A stretch of DNA of 64,000 bases, from NCBI RefSeq assembly GCF_030063355.1, contig NZ_JASISZ010000001.1:235092-299091 (forward strand). The letters are read 5' to 3'. The notes under the pieces were generated by a model that was given only the letters and a program-made list of their open reading frames with translations, searched no databases and was not told where the DNA came from. Below, piece after piece: positions 59,245-64,000 of this stretch (its first letter is position 1; every line of letters begins with the position of its first letter). The DNA comes from Streptomyces sp. PH10-H1. GTDB lineage: Bacteria > Actinomycetota > Actinomycetes > Streptomycetales > Streptomycetaceae. The position numbers were made by a program, and so were the translations under genes.

Positions 59245-61337
59245 TCCTGCCCCTTCCCCAGCAGCGCCGTCCGTCGCTGTTCCGAGACGACGAACCCGTT
59301 GCCCAAGGTCGCTCGCTACTGCCAGAGGCCCGCGAGCCTGGCGCCTACGTTCCTCGGTTCGGCGACACCGGCCTCTGGAACTTCAACGGTGTCCTCAAAC
59401 GACCCGCGAACGCGAACGCCAGTGACTGGAAGGTCAACTTCAGCCTGGAGTTGCAGGACCCGTACTGGAATCTGCTGACGCGCGAGTTGATGATGATCAT
59501 CTTCAACCAGCACCACCCCGCAGTCCTCAAGCTCGGAATCGTCCTTGACGGCACCACCTCTCCTCGCACCTTGATCCGGATCGCGTCTTGTCTGCGGACA
59601 ACGGCCCGTTGGGCCCAAGAAGAGGGACCCTCCACATCCCCGGACGAATGGACGACGGAGGACCCGAGGCAACGCATCGCCAGCTTGACCACCGACGGCT
59701 TGTCGCCGGACACGATCAGGAATTACGTGACGTGCTTCAAGAGCCTGGCGGCAGCCGAGCCCCTCCTGAGCCTGCCCTGGCCGGCAGGGGATCCGTGGCC
59801 TGGCCAGAGCGCCCGCAGGGTCGCCGAGATCACCCGTGGCAGGACCATCGCCACCCCCACCGTTCCCCCGACAACCTGGTTCCCGCTGATCCGCGCCGCC
59901 TGGGCCTACATCCACGACTTCGCCCCCGACGTCCTGCGGGCCGACCGTCGGCTCCACGAGCTCAGATCAGCCACCAGGCTGTCGGTCCGTGGCATTGACG
60001 AGCGCATTGAGGAGTGGCTCTCCGACCCCCAGAACAAGATCCCCGTCCATGCCGCGTCCGCGGAGGACCAGGTCCCGCAGGTGCAGTGGAAACTGCTGAC
60101 GCTCCTACTCGGATACGAGCCGGACGCTCATGGGGCGATCTCCTCCCTCACCTGCCCAGCGAGGGTACGTCGGCGCACTCTGATCTTGGACGCGGTCGCC
60201 GCAGGGAGGACCACCACCCACGCGCTGACCGGAGAACTTGCACAGGTTGTCCGGTCTGACGGCAGCACGGGGCCCTGGCATCCAGGCATCGACCAACGGA
60301 CGCTGTTCGACGTGAAGACGGCACTGCGTGATGCGGCATTTTGCCTGGTCGTGGGCCTGTCGATGATGCGTGACTCGGAGATCCACGAGATTATGCGGGA
60401 CCCTGTCGTCGAGCACTACAGCACCTCAGCCATCGCCTCCACGAAGATCAAGGGCACCACCAACCGCCCAGGCAAGCACTGGTGGATTGCCGAGCCTCTC
60501 GTCGAGGCCCTCGCCGTCGCTGAGGCCGTCTCCCAGCATCCCGAGCGAGTCTTCTCACCCGTCCACGCCTCGAAGCTGGACGGCACCCTCGACGGCGTCG
60601 ACATGTTGGTGGCGTTCATGGCGTTCGTGAACTCCGGGCGGACCTGGACAGGACTCGACGAGATCCCCACCGCCTACGTCCGCCCGCACATGTTCCGCCG
60701 GACGATGGCGATGCTCACCGACCAGTTCCCCGGCTCCGAGATCGCCACCGGCATCCAGCTCAAGCATCTCGCGAAACGGGCCCTGGCCAACGCCAGCACC
60801 CGTGGCTATGCCGCCTCCGACGCTGAGTGGGCCAAATACCTCGGAGACGCTCTCGACAACGTCAAGTTCCGCAAGATCAAAGACCTTTATGAGCGTCACA
60901 CCGCAGGCGAGGAGATCGGATTCGGGCCCGGCGCCGAACGCGTCAAGGACGCCTTCGACCAGATCGACGCCACCGTCAAGGCCCGCAACGGAGACGCCCG
61001 CACCGCCGACACCCTTCTGCGAACCACCAGGATCCACATCCGGTTCGGCATGCTCAACAACTGCACCGCCGACCACACCAACCCCGTCGGCGCTGTCTGC
61101 CTCGAAAACGCGATCATCCCCGAAGGACACACCGGCCCCCTCGATGAACGCTGCCGGCCCGACCGATGCGCGAACAGCATGATCGGCCCCGAGCACCTAC
61201 CGATCTACGACTCCCACCAGCGCACACAGCTCCAGCTCATCAACAACCCCTCCACCCCGGGCTGCCGCCGCGACCTCGCCGAACGCGAACTCGACATCAC
61301 CCGAGGAGTCCTCAAGATGGTCGGTGAGGCCCAGTGA
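59241..61337 (+). CDS. Outer GinC-type tyrosine recombinase (698 aa)
   Basis: The ATG overlaps the previous stop (ATGA). The catalytic domain has Arg-I in VVGLSMMRDSEIHEIMRD, a Lys in STKIKGTTNRPG, the box VRPHMFRRTMAMLTDQF, then IQLKHLAKRALANASTRGYAAS with the Tyr. A Cys-rich tail (NCTADHTNPVGAVCLENA, ERCRPDRCANSMIG) follows. The spacing parallels the inner GinC-type protein; sequence identity is low, so the two cassettes are related but old. It is likely active as a strand-transferase partner of the intact GinA. Confidence 0.83.
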   Translation: MILPLPQQRRPSLFRDDEPVAQGRSLLPEAREPGAYVPRFGDTGLWNFNGVLKRPANANASDWKVNFSLELQDPYWNLLTRELMMIIFNQHHPAVLKLGIVLDGTTSPRTLIRIASCLRTTARWAQEEGPSTSPDEWTTEDPRQRIASLTTDGLSPDTIRNYVTCFKSLAAAEPLLSLPWPAGDPWPGQSARRVAEITRGRTIATPTVPPTTWFPLIRAAWAYIHDFAPDVLRADRRLHELRSATRLSVRGIDERIEEWLSDPQNKIPVHAASAEDQVPQVQWKLLTLLLGYEPDAHGAISSLTCPARVRRRTLILDAVAAGRTTTHALTGELAQVVRSDGSTGPWHPGIDQRTLFDVKTALRDAAFCLVVGLSMMRDSEIHEIMRDPVVEHYSTSAIASTKIKGTTNRPGKHWWIAEPLVEALAVAEAVSQHPERVFSPVHASKLDGTLDGVDMLVAFMAFVNSGRTWTGLDEIPTAYVRPHMFRRTMAMLTDQFPGSEIATGIQLKHLAKRALANASTRGYAASDAEWAKYLGDALDNVKFRKIKDLYERHTAGEEIGFGPGAERVKDAFDQIDATVKARNGDARTADTLLRTTRIHIRFGMLNNCTADHTNPVGAVCLENAIIPEGHTGPLDERCRPDRCANSMIGPEHLPIYDSHQRTQLQLINNPSTPGCRRDLAERELDITRGVLKMVGEAQ

Positions 61338-61783
61338 CCGGCCCCGTCGACGGCGGCCTCGAAGACCAGGTCAGCCCCAAGACCGCCGCCGCCCTGCGGG
61401 CGGCAATGACTCGCCTCTTCGAAGGCCGCCCACAACGGACCGACGGCCGCCTCACCAAGGAGAACCTCCACAAAGAGGCGCAGGTCAGCCGCGCGACCAT
61501 GAACCGCGCGCACAAAATCCTGGCCGAGTGGGACGCGCACCTTGCCGTCCACGGCAAGGTCACCCCCGGCGAGTCCAAGCGCGACGCGACTATCGCGGAC
61601 CTCAAGAAGCGCCTGACCGCGAAGACCCAGGAATGCACGCTCATGGAGAAGAAACTCAAGGCTGCCCACACCGCGATCGCCGCCCTCTTCCACGACAACG
61701 AGGCCCTCCGGCGGCAGCTCGACAAGGACGTCTCAACCACTGTCACGCCCATCCGCCTCCGGGGCCCCCGCCAACGGCGCTAA
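61334..61783 (+). CDS. Outer GinD-type small DNA-binding/coiled-coil protein (149 aa)
   Basis: The GTG overlaps the ginC-type stop. A helix-turn-helix-like segment (RLTKENLHKEAQVSRATMNRAHKIL, about 41-65) is followed by a coiled coil (DATIADLKKRLTAKTQECTLMEKKLKAAHTAIAALFHDNEALRRQL). It has the same layout and position as the inner 155-residue protein. It is an expected accessory protein of the recombinases. Confidence 0.78.
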   Translation: MTGPVDGGLEDQVSPKTAAALRAAMTRLFEGRPQRTDGRLTKENLHKEAQVSRATMNRAHKILAEWDAHLAVHGKVTPGESKRDATIADLKKRLTAKTQECTLMEKKLKAAHTAIAALFHDNEALRRQLDKDVSTTVTPIRLRGPRQRR

Positions 61784-61811
61784 GCCTCAGGGCGAGCAGA
61801 GGGAGCGTTGC

Positions 61812-61960
61812 TCATGCCGCGACGCCGAGTTCCTTGCGGGTCCGGTGGATGAACTCGCGGAAGGCCGCCGATGGGGGCGAGGGCGGCGTTGAACTCGCGG
61901 ACGTAGTCCTTGGCCCGGGTGGACTGGACGCGGGCGAGGAAAGGGAACTCTTGACGACGG
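61812..61960 (-). pseudogene. Short gene remnant
   Basis: The reverse strand reads VPFLARVQSTRAKDYVREFNAALAPI, then, after a one-base shift, AFREFIHRTRKELGVAA and a TGA. This looks like the frameshifted C-terminal tail of a once-larger gene. No family is recognised, and no upstream part is present. Confidence 0.4.
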
Positions 61961-62015
61961 GTTGATGCCGAGCGGGGAGGGGCCACGACCAGCGGCCCGT
62001 CCCCTTCCGTCGCGT

Positions 62016-62885
62016 TTACGCGCCGTTGAAGATCTTCCCGAGCTTGATCTCCCAGAGGTCGCGCCCCAGCTTCCCCCATCCCATCACCTGATGGATCCGC
62101 CGGTATGCCTCCCGGAACGCGACGACCCCCACCTGGATCGTGCTGTCCAGGACATCGGGGTCCAAATGCCAGTGCAGCATGGCCTCTCCATTCGAGGACA
62201 CACCCGGCGCCATGAAGTTCATCAGGCCATAGACCTCGCCATGAGTCACCGCCGAATAGACGCGATAGACCGACTCGGCCGAGGCATTCGCACGCAGCGC
62301 CGCCTTGAGCATCTTGGCCGTGCCGGCAGTGGCCGACTCCGCCTGCTCGCCCTCGATCACAATCCGATTACCCGAAGCGGGCTGTCCCACGTTCAGGTCC
62401 GCAATACGCTGCAGCACCCGGGACTCCTGCTGGAGCGCGTCGGCCACCGCCTGGCTCGCCTCCATGTCCTGGGCAACCTGTTTCGCACGGCGCGCGCTCC
62501 CCAGGCTGAGCACCAGCTCTCGACACACGCGACGGCGCACACCGATCCCCGGTTCCATCAGCCACCACACCGTCGACGCGATCTCGACCGCGGAGCGTGC
62601 GACGACCGTCGGGCCGATCACCGGCATCGGATTGCCGAGCAACTGGCGCAGGGTCCCCAGATCGTCCAGGACCGCAGTCATCATGAGATTGGCCGCCGCA
62701 TAGGCGGTCCGCGCGGGCCGCTCGCCCCAGGGACCGTTCTGACCAACCTCGTTGTTCGCCAGCTCGGCCGCCGCTTCCGACGCTGCACCGGGAGTCCACG
62801 CCGGCTCACGCAAGGCGCGCTCGCCGAACTTGAGGGTCACCTCAAGAGCTTCCCGATTCTGAGCGATCACCAGCTGATGATCCAT
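62016..62885 (-). CDS. Cargo gene of the outer element, unknown function
   Basis: About 289 residues from the ATG at 62885, which has a GAGGTGG site; a GTG at 62903 is possible. The protein is mostly helical with SAVEIASTVWWLMEPGIGVRRRVCREL and a motif VYRVYSAVTHGEVYGLMNFM near the C-terminus. A Tyr-Arg...Ser...His-Gly pattern of this kind occurs in several uncharacterised proteins encoded on actinobacterial mobile elements (from memory). There is no signal peptide. It is opposite in orientation to the recombinase genes and is the only intact passenger of the outer element. Confidence 0.65.
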   Translation of the reverse strand: MDHQLVIAQNREALEVTLKFGERALREPAWTPGAASEAAAELANNEVGQNGPWGERPARTAYAAANLMMTAVLDDLGTLRQLLGNPMPVIGPTVVARSAVEIASTVWWLMEPGIGVRRRVCRELVLSLGSARRAKQVAQDMEASQAVADALQQESRVLQRIADLNVGQPASGNRIVIEGEQAESATAGTAKMLKAALRANASAESVYRVYSAVTHGEVYGLMNFMAPGVSSNGEAMLHWHLDPDVLDSTIQVGVVAFREAYRRIHQVMGWGKLGRDLWEIKLGKIFNGA

Positions 62886-62903
62886 TTCCGAGATCCACCT
62901 CAC

Positions 62904-63297
62904 CTCGCTAGCGCAGACCTTTCAGTCTGGCAGCGCCGACTTCCGATCACCTAGCGAAAATCCCGTCCGCCGGGGCCCTGCTCCAGACCCGCCCGGCCTG
63001 TCAGCTGCCGCCAGCTCGCGCCGCACCCGCCGCTGCCGGTCGTCGGGGAACATGCCCAGCCACAGCCGCGTCCCCCTCTGCACGTCCTTCCCTGACACCC
63101 AGCCACACCGGCACCTGCTTGATCAGCTCGCGCAGGCACAGGTCGGACCTCCCGACGGACGGCAGCAGCTGCCGCCGTTGAACCCCTCCGGCACAGTTCA
63201 CCCAAGATGTGTCAGCAGCCGTTACGCCCTTGCGGCCCCGAAGCACTCGCCAACGTCACTGCGCTCCAGGCCACACACGTGACTCATGACAAGTCGG
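62904..63297. other. Non-coding right part of the outer element
   Basis: About 390 bases without a supported gene; small frames here have no ribosome site or family text. Near its end, GACTCATGAC (63281-63290) resembles the CTCATGA core of the terminal palindrome and may be a second recombinase or GinD binding site. Confidence 0.45.
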
Positions 63298-63334
63298 CTG
63301 TCTCATGAGACATATTGAGCGCGAAGAACGCGGC
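63298..63334 (-). repeat. Right inverted repeat and core of the outer element
   Basis: CTGTCTCATGAGA (63298-63310) equals the left-end copy at 48177-48189. The outermost GAAGAA (63323-63328) mirrors the left TTCTTT/C. CGCGGC (63329-63334) is the flanking core. Confidence 0.78.
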
Positions 63335-63668
63335 CACGCGGATCACGTGGACGGGCTCCCGGGGGTCCTGCGCGGCCGCACAGTCGGTGCGATCGAAACC
63401 ACGACGCTGGACGAACCGCCCGAGCAGGCGGCCTTCGTCCGCAAACAGGCGGCCAGCGCGCGGATCCCGGTGATCCGCGCGGTTGCGGGGGAGCGGCGGC
63501 GGCTGGGGGCACTGGAATGGCAGCTGCTCTGGCCGCCCGGCGACCCCGGGGCGCTGCCGGACAACGGGCCGAACGACGCCAGCGTCGTACTGCTGGTCCG
63601 TACGGCTGGACTCACCTTCCTGCTGCTCGGTGACCTGGAGCCGCCGGCCCAGCAGCGGTTGCTGAGAA
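63335..63668 (+). pseudogene. comEC: comEC, 3' part, cut again at its end
   Basis: Coding resumes with HADHVDGLPGVLRGRTVGAIE and runs through the metallo-hydrolase domain (PNDASVVLLVRTAGLTFLLLGDLEPPAQQRLLR) before breaking at 63669. Normal ComEC would continue with a further His motif (K-x-x-H-H-G) beyond this point, which is not in the window. No start codon or ribosome site of its own is needed or seen. Confidence 0.9.
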
Positions 63669-64000
63669 TGTCAGTCACGGGTGGCACCGATCGGGGATCT
63701 TAACTTGCAGTTTCATGAACTTGGTCAGCCACATTTGGCACTGAATGTCAGCAAGGGATGGCACCTGGTGCAGATTTCAGGCGGGGTGGCACCTCTTTGA
63801 CAAGCGCCCCGTAGCGTCTGCTTGCTCTTGTCGAGTGGGCCCAGGAGCAGGGGGCCCAGGCTCGTGCATACATGGGTCTTCGAATTTAACCGGGCAATCG
63901 CGTAGGCGGCACGCACGGTTGTGACGTTGCGTGACGGCGTGGTGGTTCCGGTGCCCTGGACGCAAGGGGCCCGCAGGCGTTCGTGATCATGGTTGTTCTC
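63669..64000. mobile_element. End of an IS21-like insertion sequence (partial)
   Basis: The comEC text stops where TGTCAGTCACGGGTGGCACC begins. Related units follow: TGTCAGCAAGGGATGGCACC (63746-63765) and TTTCAGGCGGGGTGGCACC (63775-63793). Multiple short terminal repeats starting with TGT/CA are characteristic of IS21-family ends. No transposase gene is recognisable before the window ends. The family is inferred from the end structure alone. Confidence 0.55.

Larger units (their letters stand above)
48158..63334 (+). mobile_element. Outer GInt-like element (15,177 bp) inserted in comEC
   Basis: Deleting 48158-63334 joins CTG ACG CAC TTC to CAC GCG GAT CAC, rebuilding the ComEC motif in frame. 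The ends are imperfect inverted repeats: left TTCTTTCTGCTG..., right (reverse strand) TTCTTCGCGCTC..., both leading to TGTCTCATGAGA. There is no target duplication. The six bases outside the repeats differ (CACTTC left, CGCGGC right), as with coupling sequences of Tn554-like elements. The gene content is ginA (split), ginB, ginC, ginD and one cargo gene, plus a nested second element. Without the nested element it is 7.6 kb. GInt assignment rests on gene order and domain types. Confidence 0.88.

Noticed and set aside
63725..63916. A small - strand frame in the IS21-like end
   Set aside because: It overlaps terminal repeats, has no ribosome site and no similarity to transposase text.

Overview
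The window is high-GC actinobacterial chromosome, almost certainly Streptomyces. The gene order rne - rplU - rpmA - obgE - wall-polymer glycosyltransferases - proB - proA - nadD - LCP/LytR_C protein - rsfS - histidine phosphatase - tRNA-Ala - leuS - degV - comEA - comEC is, from memory, the order of a conserved Streptomyces core region. GTG starts and coding GC bias support this.

Positions 1-7300: the 3' part of a radical-SAM gene (TIGR03960 type) and its usual partner, a DUF2344/TIGR03936 gene. They are separated here by a ROK regulator, a divergent APC amino-acid permease and a phosphocholine-type phospholipase C gene broken by three single-base frameshifts. Positions 7500-14000: RNase E/G with long repeat-rich tails, ribosomal proteins L21 and L27, and the Obg GTPase. 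Positions 14000-30800: a cell-envelope and proline segment with two glycosyltransferases (one a TagF-like polymerase), galE, proB, proA, two related single-pass membrane proteins, an M48 protease, nadD, a PdtA-like LCP protein, rsfS and a phosphatase. Positions 30850-35180: two identical tRNA-Ala(GGC) genes flank an HTH regulator, an MFS exporter and a GT87-type mannosyltransferase. Positions 35250-39900: a NuoF-like flavo-iron-sulfur protein with a membrane cytochrome-b-like partner, and a secreted S53 (sedolisin) protease. Positions 39960-46130: a leucine-rich leader peptide with attenuator hairpins ahead of leuS, a small membrane protein, degV and comEA.

From 46130 the window becomes unusual. 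comEC is cut exactly inside its HxHxDH metallo-hydrolase motif by a 15.2-kb element (48158-63334). comEC resumes in frame after the element and is cut again at 63669 by what looks like the end of an IS21-type insertion sequence. The 15.2-kb element consists of two nested elements of the same design. Each carries a translationally coupled cassette of three tyrosine-recombinase-type genes plus a small helix-turn-helix/coiled-coil gene. This matches the ginABCD arrangement that defines GInt genomic islands, and is related to Tn554 tnpABC. The inner element (49439-57018, 7.6 kb) sits inside the first recombinase gene of the outer one, exactly at the codons of its catalytic H-x-x-R-H-T motif. Removing either element restores an uninterrupted reading frame. 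Each element carries one cargo gene that I do not recognise. Both ginA-type genes are broken: the outer by the inner insertion, the inner by a one-base frameshift.
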